A stretch of DNA of 64,000 nt from Herbaspirillum sp. RV1423. GTDB taxonomy: Bacteria > Pseudomonadota > Gammaproteobacteria > Burkholderiales > Burkholderiaceae_D. Numbering within the stretch: position 1 is the first letter of the stretch; each line of letters begins with the position of its first letter. The position numbers and the translations under genes were made by a program. Below, piece after piece: positions 1-7,301 of this stretch. Location: assembly GCF_000577615.1 (NCBI RefSeq), contig NZ_CBXX010000022.1:1-64000 (forward strand), read 5' to 3'. The notes under the pieces were generated by a model. It saw nothing but the letters and a program-made list of their open reading frames with translations. It searched no databases and was not told the origin of the DNA.

Positions 1-100
1 CCGCAGAGGCGGTGCCGGGAACGATCACATGGTATTGCTGCTGGCCGGTGAGGGTCTTGAGATGCGCTGCAAGGCGGGAGGGATTGAATAGATCGGGCAT
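1..100 (-). CDS. Unrecognised protein, N-terminal fragment cut by window edge
   Basis: The first 33 codons of a leftward gene are visible; the rest lies outside the window. The ATG at 98-100 is preceded on the minus strand by a good ribosome binding site (AAAGGA, about 8 bases away). The peptide begins MPDLFNPSRLAAHLKTL and continues without a stop to the edge. I do not recognise the family from this fragment, and it has no obvious signal peptide. The ribosome binding site lies inside an inverted repeat (GGCGAG at 101-106, CTCGCC at 128-133), which could affect translation initiation. Confidence 0.6.
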   Translation of the reverse strand, partial: MPDLFNPSRLAAHLKTLTGQQQYHVIVPGTASA

Positions 101-359
101 GGCGAGTGTCCTTTACGAGAGGGAGTGCTCGCCATGCTAGAGAATTTCTTTTTAAAAATGTATGGGCTGGATCGGAAAAAGAATTCTATTTTGTAAATAT
201 TTTAAAAAATGAAAATATGTCGATGGTGTGCTGGTTGCAATACGATTAAATGTCGAACGAAATTTGTGAAGGGCCGTTTGCCGACAAAACGTTGTATGCA
301 ATCAGACTGGCCTCACCTCTCTCCTGTTTCAGATTTGTTCCCTGGTGATTTCAAGAACC

Positions 360-1430
360 TTAAAAGAGACTGCTCACCGCTGCATTGATCGCAGCACCGC
401 CCACGATCAGCCAGACGAACAGCAAACCTCCCAGCAGCAATGGACGGATGCCGGCGCGGCGCACCGACGACAGGTGCGTGGTCAGGCCCAGCGCCGCCAT
501 GGCCATCGCCAGCAGGATGGTATCGAGGTCCAGCAGCGCATCGTTGGCGACGACCGGCAGCGGAAACAGAGAATGCAGCGCGACCACGCCGATAAAGGCA
601 AAGGCAAACCACGGAATGCCGGCAGTGCGCGAAGTCTTGGTTGCTGATGAAGCCGATGATGTCGCCGATGTGCGGCGTTGCACGTAAGCCGACAGGATCA
701 GCAGGAACGGCGCCAGCATCATCACGCGCACCATCTTCGCGATCACAGCCGTGTTGGCGGTATGTTCGTCGATGGAACGTGCGGCCGCCACTACTTGCGC
801 CACTTCATGCACGGTCGAGCCGATGTAGATGCCGAAGTCGGCGCGGCCATGCCACCAGCTCAGCCCGTGCAGCAGTGGATACAAGAAGATCGCCACCGAG
901 CCGAACACCACCACGGTCGACACCGCCACCGTCACCTGTTCGCTGCGCGCGCGCAGCACCGGCTCGGTCGCCATCACCGCCGCCGCGCCGCAGATCGAGC
1001 TGCCGGCGCCGATCAGCATGACGGCGTTGCGTTCCAACTTGAACACTTTCACGCCGAGGACGTAGGCAATCGTAAATGTCGACGCCAGCATGCAGGCATC
1101 GATCAGCACGCCGCCGACGCCGACCTGGGCAATGTCCTGGAAAGTCAGGCGCAGGCCGTACAGCACGATGCCCAGGCGCAGCAGGTTCTGTTTGGAAAAC
1201 GTCACGCCGCTGCCGCAACGGGCGGCGATGCGCGGGAACACCGTATTGCCCACCAGCATGCCGAGCACGATGGCAATGGTCAGCGCGCTGAAGCCGTGCG
1301 CCAGCAGCCATGCGTTCTTGCTGGCTTCGATTGAGACGAACGCCAGCGCCGCGCTCAGGGCCAGGCCTGGAAGGAAACGCAACAGCGGCGGCGAAGAGAT
1401 GGCTGTTGCCGGAATCGGCGAGCTGTTCAT
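360..1430 (-). CDS. yeiH: YeiH-family putative sulfate/sulfite exporter (UPF0324, PSE family)
   Basis: Inner-membrane protein of about 356 residues with roughly ten hydrophobic segments. Blocks recalled from E. coli YeiH are present: LLRLGIVLYGLRLTFQDIA, IGAGSSICGAAAVMATEP, GIYIGSTVHEVAQVVAA and a C-terminal LDTILLAMAMAALGLTTH. Family members are annotated as putative sulfur-oxyanion exporters; the substrate is not proven by sequence. I chose the ATG at 1430 (ACAGG upstream); an ATG at 1448 and a GTG at 1469 are in frame. It is divergent from a YeiE-like LysR gene, the same pairing as in E. coli, which supports both assignments. Confidence 0.9.
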   Translation of the reverse strand: MNSSPIPATAISSPPLLRFLPGLALSAALAFVSIEASKNAWLLAHGFSALTIAIVLGMLVGNTVFPRIAARCGSGVTFSKQNLLRLGIVLYGLRLTFQDIAQVGVGGVLIDACMLASTFTIAYVLGVKVFKLERNAVMLIGAGSSICGAAAVMATEPVLRARSEQVTVAVSTVVVFGSVAIFLYPLLHGLSWWHGRADFGIYIGSTVHEVAQVVAAARSIDEHTANTAVIAKMVRVMMLAPFLLILSAYVQRRTSATSSASSATKTSRTAGIPWFAFAFIGVVALHSLFPLPVVANDALLDLDTILLAMAMAALGLTTHLSSVRRAGIRPLLLGGLLFVWLIVGGAAINAAVSSLF

Positions 1431-1514
1431 GATGTGCCTGTCATTCATCGATAATTGGAATGAAGGCACTTTACTTCTCTGTTATATAAAAGAAAAACGC
1501 GTTATTTTGTTAAT

Positions 1515-1537
1515 ATCTACCTAAATAACAGGTAGAT
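1515..1537. promoter_or_regulatory. Candidate LysR operator between yeiH and yeiE
   Basis: A perfect 8-bp inverted repeat, ATCTACCT and AGGTAGAT, separated by AAATAAC, lies in the AT-rich divergent promoter region 11 bases before the regulator start. Its size and AT-rich centre suit the T-N11-A type site of LysR regulators. Autoregulation of the yeiE-like gene and control of yeiH are inferred from position. Confidence 0.5.
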
Positions 1538-1548
1538 TGGGATGTCGA

Positions 1549-2454
1549 ATGAAACTCACCTTGAGGCAATTGCAGATTTTCCTGGCGGTGGCGCAGTCCG
1601 GCAGCACCACTGCGGCGGCCGACATGGTGGCCTTGTCGCAATCGGCGGCAAGCGCCGCACTGAACGAACTGGAAAACGCACTCGACGTGCAACTGTTCGA
1701 CCGCGTCGGCAAGCGTCTGGTCCTCAACGACAACGGCCGCTTGCTGTTGCCGCAGGCGCAGCACATGCTCGACGCCGCCCGCATCATCGAGCAGCAATTT
1801 CTCACGCCCGACCAGGCTGGCGCCGAGTTGCACATCGGCGCCAGCACCACTATCGGCAGCTACATGCTGCCGCAGATGGTCGCCGCCTATCGCCGCGATC
1901 ATCCGCAGTTGCGCGTGCGCGCGCTGGTGGCCAATACCGCCGACATCGTCGCCGCGGTCAGCAATTTCGACGTCGACGCGGCATTGATCGAAGGGCCGTG
2001 CCACGCCAGCGATGTCGAGGTCGAACCGTGGATGACCGATGAACTGATCGTGGTCGCCTCGCCGCGGCATCCGTTGGCGGCGCAGGGCAAGAAGCTGACG
2101 TTCAAGAAGCTGAGCGAAGCCGACTGGTTGTTGCGCGAAACCGGTTCGGGCACGCGCGAAGCGGTCGAGCATGCCTTGCTGCCTTATCTGCATCACTTGC
2201 CGTCGGCCTGCGAGTTCGGCAATTCGGAGGCAATCAAGCGCGCCACCGCGGAAGGGATGGGCATCAGTTGCCTGTCGCGCGCCGTGGTGCAGGACCTGCT
2301 GGAATCGGGGCGGTTGATCGAACTGGCGACGCCGTTGCCGGTTTTGCGCCGGCATTTCTATATGGTGCGCAACAAGCATCGCGTGTTGTCGGTGCGCTTG
2401 GCGTCGCTGCTCGATTTTTGCCGCACTTGGGCGGTGCAACACGCGCAGCAGTGA
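1549..2454 (+). CDS. yeiE: LysR-family transcriptional regulator, YeiE-like
   Basis: A 301-residue LysR regulator: an N-terminal winged HTH (about residues 3-60, with LRQLQIFLAVAQSGSTTAAA and LFDRVGKRLVLNDNGRLLLP) and a C-terminal periplasmic-binding-protein-like effector domain. Close correspondence to E. coli YeiE includes IEGPCH, LLRETGSGTRE, EFGNSEAIK and GISCLSR. It probably controls the divergent yeiH exporter in response to a sulfur oxyanion; that ligand is inferred from what I recall of YeiE. I start at ATG 1549 (MKLTLRQLQ); an in-frame TTG at 1537 is less likely. The gene ends 3 bases before the stop of the convergent histidine kinase. Confidence 0.9.
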   Translation: MKLTLRQLQIFLAVAQSGSTTAAADMVALSQSAASAALNELENALDVQLFDRVGKRLVLNDNGRLLLPQAQHMLDAARIIEQQFLTPDQAGAELHIGASTTIGSYMLPQMVAAYRRDHPQLRVRALVANTADIVAAVSNFDVDAALIEGPCHASDVEVEPWMTDELIVVASPRHPLAAQGKKLTFKKLSEADWLLRETGSGTREAVEHALLPYLHHLPSACEFGNSEAIKRATAEGMGISCLSRAVVQDLLESGRLIELATPLPVLRRHFYMVRNKHRVLSVRLASLLDFCRTWAVQHAQQ

Positions 2455-2457
2455 GGC

Positions 2458-3927
2458 TTATTTGCCGGATGCGGGGAAGCGCACCTTGACCAGCAGTCCC
2501 TGATGGTCGGCGCCATCGGCGAGAATGATTTCGCCGCCGTGCGCCGACGCGATGTCGCGCACGATGGTCATGCCGAGTCCGGCGCCATGCGGATTGGCGA
2601 GTTGCGCCGACGGCGCGCGATAGAACGGTGCGAATACGCGCTCGCGATCCGCGGCCAGGATGCCGGCGCCGCTATCTTCCACTTCCAGCACGGCGCAGGC
2701 GTGTTCGCCGATGTTCTCCCTGAACACGCGCACAGTGATTTTTCCGGCCGCAGGCGTATAGCGGATGGCGTTGTCGAGCAGGTTGACGACCAGCTCATGC
2801 AGCAGCAGGGGACTGCCGTCGATCAGGATGTCGCCGACGGCGTCAAAGGCCAGGTCGATGCGTTTGGCGACGGCGTTTTGCGCTAGCTCCAGCGCCGCCT
2901 GGCGCGCCGCGTCGGTGAGCGAAACCGGCACCACGCCGCCTTCGGCTGCGCCGTGTTCGGCGCGCGCCAGCGTGAGCAGACGATTGGCCAGGTGCACGGT
3001 GGAATCTGTGGTGCCGGCAATGCTCTCGACCAGCTCGCGTAGCCCGTGCAACTCATGCAGCGCGCGGGGATCGCGGGGGGCGCGGTCGAATTCGCGCAGC
3101 GCCAGTTCGGCCTGCGTCTTCAATACCGTCAGCGGCGTGCGCAGTTGATGCGAGGCGTCGGCAATGAAGCGGCGCTGTCCTGTGATCAGGGTCTGCAGGC
3201 GTTCCATGTAACCGTTCATGGCCAGCACCAGCGGCCGCATTTCCTTGTGCACGCGATCGGGATCGAAGCCGGACAGGTCGGTCGGCGCGCGCGACTCGAC
3301 GTCGCTGCGCAACTGCATCAGCGGGCGCAGCACGAAGCGCACCGCAAACCAGACCAGCAGCGCCGCCACCGTGACCAGCACGCCTTGCCGCCACATCGTG
3401 TCGAACAGTATCTTGCGCGTCATGCCGCGGCGCGCGTCCATGGTTTCGCCGACTTGGATCAAGGCGATGCCGCGCATCGTGTCGTCGTAGACCGGTTGAT
3501 ACAATGCTGCGATGCGCACCGGCTGCTCGTGGTAGTCGGCCTGATAGAAGCGCACCAGCGCCGGGTAGGCTTCCGAACGTTTGACGTCGGCCGGCAGCGG
3601 CGGCAGGTCGTCATAGCCGGACACGAATTCGCCCCTGACGCCGGTGACCTTGTAATAGATGCGGCCCAGCGTGTCGGTTTCGAAACTGTCGAGCGCCACA
3701 TACGGCACGTCGGCCACCACCTGGCCGTTGACCACCGAGACGCGCTCGGCCAGCGCGCGCGTCGATGCCAGCAACGAGCGGTCGTAGGCGATGTCGGCCA
3801 CTTCCAGTGCGTTGTAATACACCGAGACCGCATCCACCGCAACCAGGATCAGCAGCGGCACCAGCAGCCAGCGCATCAACTGGCCGCGCAGGCTGCCGAG
3901 CCTGGCGGCGGCGAAATTCGCTATCAT
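2458..3927 (-). CDS. tctE: Sensor histidine kinase, TctE-like
   Basis: A 489-residue membrane kinase. TM1 is about residues 17-41, followed by a periplasmic sensor region of about 140 residues, then TM2 at about 182-202. The HisKA box (FIADASHQLRTPLTVLK) puts the phospho-accepting His near residue 260. HATPase motifs are an N box (LVVNLLDNAIRYTP), DSGAGI and GAGLGMTIV. Its start overlaps the response regulator stop as ATGA, showing tight coupling. The architecture fits TctE-type tricarboxylate sensors, and the gene two places upstream is a Bug/TctC-like binding protein. The ligand is unknown. Confidence 0.92.
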   Translation of the reverse strand: MIANFAAARLGSLRGQLMRWLLVPLLILVAVDAVSVYYNALEVADIAYDRSLLASTRALAERVSVVNGQVVADVPYVALDSFETDTLGRIYYKVTGVRGEFVSGYDDLPPLPADVKRSEAYPALVRFYQADYHEQPVRIAALYQPVYDDTMRGIALIQVGETMDARRGMTRKILFDTMWRQGVLVTVAALLVWFAVRFVLRPLMQLRSDVESRAPTDLSGFDPDRVHKEMRPLVLAMNGYMERLQTLITGQRRFIADASHQLRTPLTVLKTQAELALREFDRAPRDPRALHELHGLRELVESIAGTTDSTVHLANRLLTLARAEHGAAEGGVVPVSLTDAARQAALELAQNAVAKRIDLAFDAVGDILIDGSPLLLHELVVNLLDNAIRYTPAAGKITVRVFRENIGEHACAVLEVEDSGAGILAADRERVFAPFYRAPSAQLANPHGAGLGMTIVRDIASAHGGEIILADGADHQGLLVKVRFPASGK

Positions 3928-4601
3928 CCCGCTGCTTGCAAGAGATAGCCCAGGCCGCGCAGGGTGGTGATGGAGACGCGGTCCCGCTCGACGGCGTCGA
4001 GTTTCTTGCGCAGGCGATGGATGTAGATTTCGATGGCGTCGATGTTGGCGTTGTCGTCCAGCGAAAAAACTTCCTGGAACAATTTTTCCTTCGGCACGGT
4101 GCGGCCGGCGCGCACGATCAGCGCCTCGAGCACGGCGTGTTCGCGCGGCGTCAGCGCCAGCATGGCGCCGCCATAGCTGAACATGCGCGAGACCGTGTCG
4201 AAACTGAGCGCGCCGCAATTGACGGTCACCGCCTCGTTGCCCTGGGTGCGCCGCAGCAAGGCTTTCACGCGGGCTTCCAGCTCGACCAGTTCGAACGGCT
4301 TGGCAAGATAATCGTCGGCGCCGAGGTTGAGCCCGTTGACGCGATCGTTGAGGCCGCCGCGCGCGGTCAGGATCAGCACCGGCGTGCGGCTGCCGCGGGC
4401 GCGCAGGCGTTTCAATACTTCCAGTCCATCCATCTTCGGCAGCGTCAGGTCGAGGATGACCAGCGCATACTCCTGCGTCAGCAGCAGGCTGTCGGCGTCG
4501 CCGCCGTTGTTGGCGCATTCGACGGTGAGGTGCGCATCCTGCAGGGCCTTGGACAGCCAGCGGGAAAGTTCGACGTGATCTTCAACCAATAGAATGCGCA
4601 T
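3924..4601 (-). CDS. tctD: OmpR-family response regulator, TctD-like
   Basis: 225 residues: a receiver domain (acidic pair E7-D8, phospho-acceptor Asp near 51 in ILDLTLPKMDGL, Lys in LAKPFELVEL) and a C-terminal OmpR-type winged helix (about 125-220, with LTPREHAVLEALI and IEIYIHRLRKKLD). It is first in a two-gene operon with the TctE-like kinase and is transcribed away from the Bug/ABC transporter genes. It most likely activates the divergent uptake genes; no binding site was identified with confidence. Confidence 0.93.
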   Translation of the reverse strand: MRILLVEDHVELSRWLSKALQDAHLTVECANNGGDADSLLLTQEYALVILDLTLPKMDGLEVLKRLRARGSRTPVLILTARGGLNDRVNGLNLGADDYLAKPFELVELEARVKALLRRTQGNEAVTVNCGALSFDTVSRMFSYGGAMLALTPREHAVLEALIVRAGRTVPKEKLFQEVFSLDDNANIDAIEIYIHRLRKKLDAVERDRVSITTLRGLGYLLQAAG

Positions 4602-4882
4602 GATGCCTGTGCCATGAACAAGAGACGAAAACGAAAGACGCGAATTAATTGCTATCAGGCCCTAATACAAGGAAAGAACCATGAACGGACCGACACCGAA
4701 AATCAGCGTGCAAGCAGCGACAGTTGCGGATGCTAACAGAAGCCGGACCTTTGCAATAGCGGCGGCGCAGCATGTCGCCGGACTCTTTCGCGGCACTGAA
4801 AGCCGAATGAAAGTTTGGCCGGGTAGCATGCGCCCACAACATCAAATCAAGAATAATAAAAATCCTACATTGGAGACACAGC
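4602..4882. promoter_or_regulatory. Divergent promoter region between tctD and the Bug gene
   Basis: This 281-base non-coding stretch separates the leftward tctDE operon from the rightward Bug/ABC genes. It is the natural place for the TctD operator and both promoters. An AT-rich tract at about 4840-4868 lies just upstream of a short leader ORF and is a plausible promoter for the rightward genes. I could not identify convincing -35/-10 pairs or a clear regulator repeat. Confidence 0.4.
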
Positions 4883-4948
4883 ATGATCTCGTTGCGTATT
4901 TTCGCGTATTCGCCGTACCGCCTATCCAATATCTTGCGCAGCGTCTGA
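4883..4948 (+). CDS. Possible 21-residue leader peptide upstream of the Bug gene
   Basis: An ATG with a good ribosome binding site (TTGGAGACACAGC) opens a 21-codon frame beginning MISLRIFAYSPYRL and ending at TGA 4946-4948, 8 bases before the Bug start codon. The Bug start itself has only a weak Shine-Dalgarno sequence, so translational coupling through this frame is plausible. It is too short to test for coding bias and could be chance. Confidence 0.3.
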   Translation: MISLRIFAYSPYRLSNILRSV

Positions 4949-4956
4949 CGGCCGTC

Positions 4957-5934
4957 ATGAAACCGGTCCTCCTGCGTCATCTATCGTCGGCTTGCGTGTT
5001 CGCCACTCTGTTCGCCTTGTGCGCCTTGTCTGCGCAGGCGACGGAGTGCATCGTCCCGGCCAAGCCCGGCGGCGGCATGGATGGCGCCTGCCGGATGATG
5101 CGCAAGGTGTTGCCGACGAAGGATGGCGTCGCCGCAGCGGTCAAGATCAGTTACTTGCCGGGCGGCATCGGCGCCGTGGCCTGGAGTTCGGTGGTGTCGC
5201 AGCGGCGCGGCGGGCCGGACACGCTGGTGACGTTTTCCGGCGGTTCGCTGCTCAACCTGGCGCAAGGAAAATACGGCAAGGCGTCGGTGTCTGATGTGCG
5301 TTGGCTGGCCGGCGTCGGCGCCGACTACGGCATGATCGCCGTGCGCAGCGATGCGCCGTACAAGAACCTGCGCGAGTTGATCGACGCCATGCGCAAGGAT
5401 CCGGGCAAGATCACCATCGGCGTCAGCGGCACCATCGGCAGCCAGGACTGGCTCAAGGTGGCGATGATCGCGCGGCGCGCCGACGTCGATCCCAAGAACT
5501 TCCGTTTCGTTGCGCTCGAAGGCGGCGGCGATTCGTTCACGGCGTTGCAGGCCGATCACGTGCAGGTGGTCTCCGGCGACGCGTCGGAGGCGGCGTCCTA
5601 CCTCAAGGACGGCAAGTTCCGCGTGCTTGCGGTGCTGTCCGAGCAACGCCTGCCGGGCGTGCTGGCCGATGTCGCCACCGCGCGCGAACAGGGTTTCGAC
5701 GTGGTGTGGCCCATCATCCGCGGCTTTTACATGAGCGCGCACGTGTCCGAGGCCGACTACCGACGCTGGGTCGCGGTCTTCGACCAGGCCATGGCGAGCG
5801 AGGAATTCAAGCGCCAGCGCGCGGCCAGCGGACTGTATCCGTTCGCCATGACCGGCGCGCAACTGACCGATTACGTCCGCAAGGTAGTCGAACAATATCG
5901 CAAACAATCGCAGGAACTGGGGCTGGTCAGATGA
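4957..5934 (+). CDS. Bug/TctC-family periplasmic tricarboxylate-type binding protein
   Basis: 325 residues with a signal peptide (about 1-28, cleavage after SAQA) and one periplasmic binding domain of Bug-family length. Family-like features are the early glycine-rich VPAKPGGGMDGACRMM, the YLPGGIGAVAW region, and TIGVSGTIGSQDWLKVAM in the hinge region. No TctA/TctB permease genes are nearby, so it is an orphan receptor. Known Bug proteins bind small organic anions, and in Bordetella the Bug protein BctC takes part in signalling with its two-component system. Position beside tctDE suggests a similar sensory role here. Thirty-four bases separate it from the ABC binding-protein gene. Confidence 0.85.
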   Translation: MKPVLLRHLSSACVFATLFALCALSAQATECIVPAKPGGGMDGACRMMRKVLPTKDGVAAAVKISYLPGGIGAVAWSSVVSQRRGGPDTLVTFSGGSLLNLAQGKYGKASVSDVRWLAGVGADYGMIAVRSDAPYKNLRELIDAMRKDPGKITIGVSGTIGSQDWLKVAMIARRADVDPKNFRFVALEGGGDSFTALQADHVQVVSGDASEAASYLKDGKFRVLAVLSEQRLPGVLADVATAREQGFDVVWPIIRGFYMSAHVSEADYRRWVAVFDQAMASEEFKRQRAASGLYPFAMTGAQLTDYVRKVVEQYRKQSQELGLVR

Positions 5935-5968
5935 CCGCGCCTGCCTGCTCATAACCAGGAGATCTCGC

Positions 5969-7072
5969 ATGTTCGTAAAACGCCGCATCATCACCGTACT
6001 GGCCTTGGCTCTGCCGCTGGCGGGCTTGTCCGCGGCCGCGCTGGCGCAGGCGCCCAACTATCCGGCCGACTACGCCAAAATCATCGAGGCGGCCAAGAAG
6101 GAAGGCAAGGTCGTGGTCTACAGCACCACTGATTCCAAGGCGGCCGAATCGCTGATCAGGGATTTCAGCGCCCTGTATCCGGCGGTCAAGGTCGAATACA
6201 ACGACATGAACTCGACCGAGGTCTATAACCGTTTCATCTCCGAAGTCGCAGCCGGCGGCGCCACCGCCGACGTGATGTGGTCGTCGTCGATGGACTTGCA
6301 GATGAAGCTGGCCTCGGAAGGTTATGGCCTGGCCTACAAATCGCCTGAAGGCGCGGCGGTTCCCGCCTGGGCCAACTGGAAGGACACCGCTTACGGCACC
6401 ACCTTCGAGCCCGCCGCCATCGTCTACAACAAGCGCCTGGTGCCGGAAGCCGAAGTGCCCGCCACCCACGCCGACTTTACCAAGTTGCTGACCACCAAAC
6501 TCGACAAGTACAAGAACAAGGTCACCACCTACGACATCGAAAAATCCGGCGTCGGCTTCAGCCTGATTACGCACGATCTCAAACTCAATCCGCAATTCTG
6601 GGATTTCGCCAAGGCGCTGGGCGGCGTGGCGGTGCGCGTGCAGTCGTCCACCGGCACCATGCTCGAACGCATTTCTTCCGGCGAAAACCTGATCGGCTAC
6701 AACATTCTCGGACCCTACGCGCTGACGCGCGCCAAGAAGGATCCGTCGATCGGCATCGCCTTCACCAAGGATTACAACCTGGTGCTGTCGCGCGTGATCT
6801 TCGTCAACAAGTCGGCCAAGAACGTCAACGCCGCCAAGCTGTGGCTGGACTACATCCTGTCCAAACGCGGCCAGACCATCATCGCCAACGACGCGCAACT
6901 GTTTGCGATCCGCGGCGACGTCACCGGCGCCACCACCTCGGCTGAACTGAACAAGCAACTGGGCGCGGCGCTGAAGCCGATGCCGGTCAATACCGATCTG
7001 CTCGAGTACCTGGACCAGACCAAGCGCCTGGCCTTCCTGAAGCAATGGAAGGATGCGGCAGGCAAGAAGTAA
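5969..7072 (+). CDS. ABC transporter periplasmic binding protein, AfuA/FbpA-like family
   Basis: 367 residues: signal peptide about 1-26, then a two-lobe type II binding fold beginning YAKIIEAAKKEGKVVVYST, typical of the Fe(III)/organic-anion cluster. The paired tyrosines that bind ferric iron in FbpA are not evident; the matching stretch reads LIGYNILGPYALTRAKKD. A non-iron ligand such as a sugar phosphate or organic anion is therefore more likely. The start follows AGGAGATCTCGC. It is first of three transporter genes; the permease follows after a 229-base gap that holds a tandem repeat. Confidence 0.88.
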   Translation: MFVKRRIITVLALALPLAGLSAAALAQAPNYPADYAKIIEAAKKEGKVVVYSTTDSKAAESLIRDFSALYPAVKVEYNDMNSTEVYNRFISEVAAGGATADVMWSSSMDLQMKLASEGYGLAYKSPEGAAVPAWANWKDTAYGTTFEPAAIVYNKRLVPEAEVPATHADFTKLLTTKLDKYKNKVTTYDIEKSGVGFSLITHDLKLNPQFWDFAKALGGVAVRVQSSTGTMLERISSGENLIGYNILGPYALTRAKKDPSIGIAFTKDYNLVLSRVIFVNKSAKNVNAAKLWLDYILSKRGQTIIANDAQLFAIRGDVTGATTSAELNKQLGAALKPMPVNTDLLEYLDQTKRLAFLKQWKDAAGKK

Positions 7073-7090
7073 GTTGCATCGGCAATTCGT

Positions 7091-7147
7091 AACAAACCGC
7101 AATAAACCGCAATAAACCGCAATAAACCGCAATAAACCGCAATAAAC
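7091..7147. repeat. Tandem 10-bp repeat in the ABC operon
   Basis: Five head-to-tail 10-mers (AACAAACCGC once, AATAAACCGC four times) followed by a partial sixth unit (AATAAAC). They begin 18 bases after the binding-protein stop codon and precede the permease start by about 154 bases. Unit length is close to one helical turn. Copy number could vary by strand slippage. Confidence 0.9.
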
Positions 7148-7301
7148 GATCCGGCTGACCGGTCGGATCGCGTTTTTCAAGACCATCACCGCTCACCATC
7201 GGGAAGTCGCGTTTGCGCCTGCCCAGGCCGCAGGCTTGTCCGGATTTTCGGAGAGGCTGGCGACGGTAGGCGGCGACAGTCTCTTTTTGGACGGCAGGAT
7301 T

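Noticed and set aside
1510-2442. Long minus-strand open frame opposite the yeiE-like gene
   Set aside because: High GC gives long antisense frames; it is Gln/Arg-rich low-complexity with no family match, while the plus frame is a clear LysR protein.
3928-4518. Upstream in-frame extension of the histidine kinase through the response regulator
   Set aside because: It is the shadow of tctD in another frame; the kinase start at 3927 with ATGA overlap explains the kinase fully.
7091-7147. CRISPR array
   Set aside because: Units are contiguous 10-mers with no spacers.
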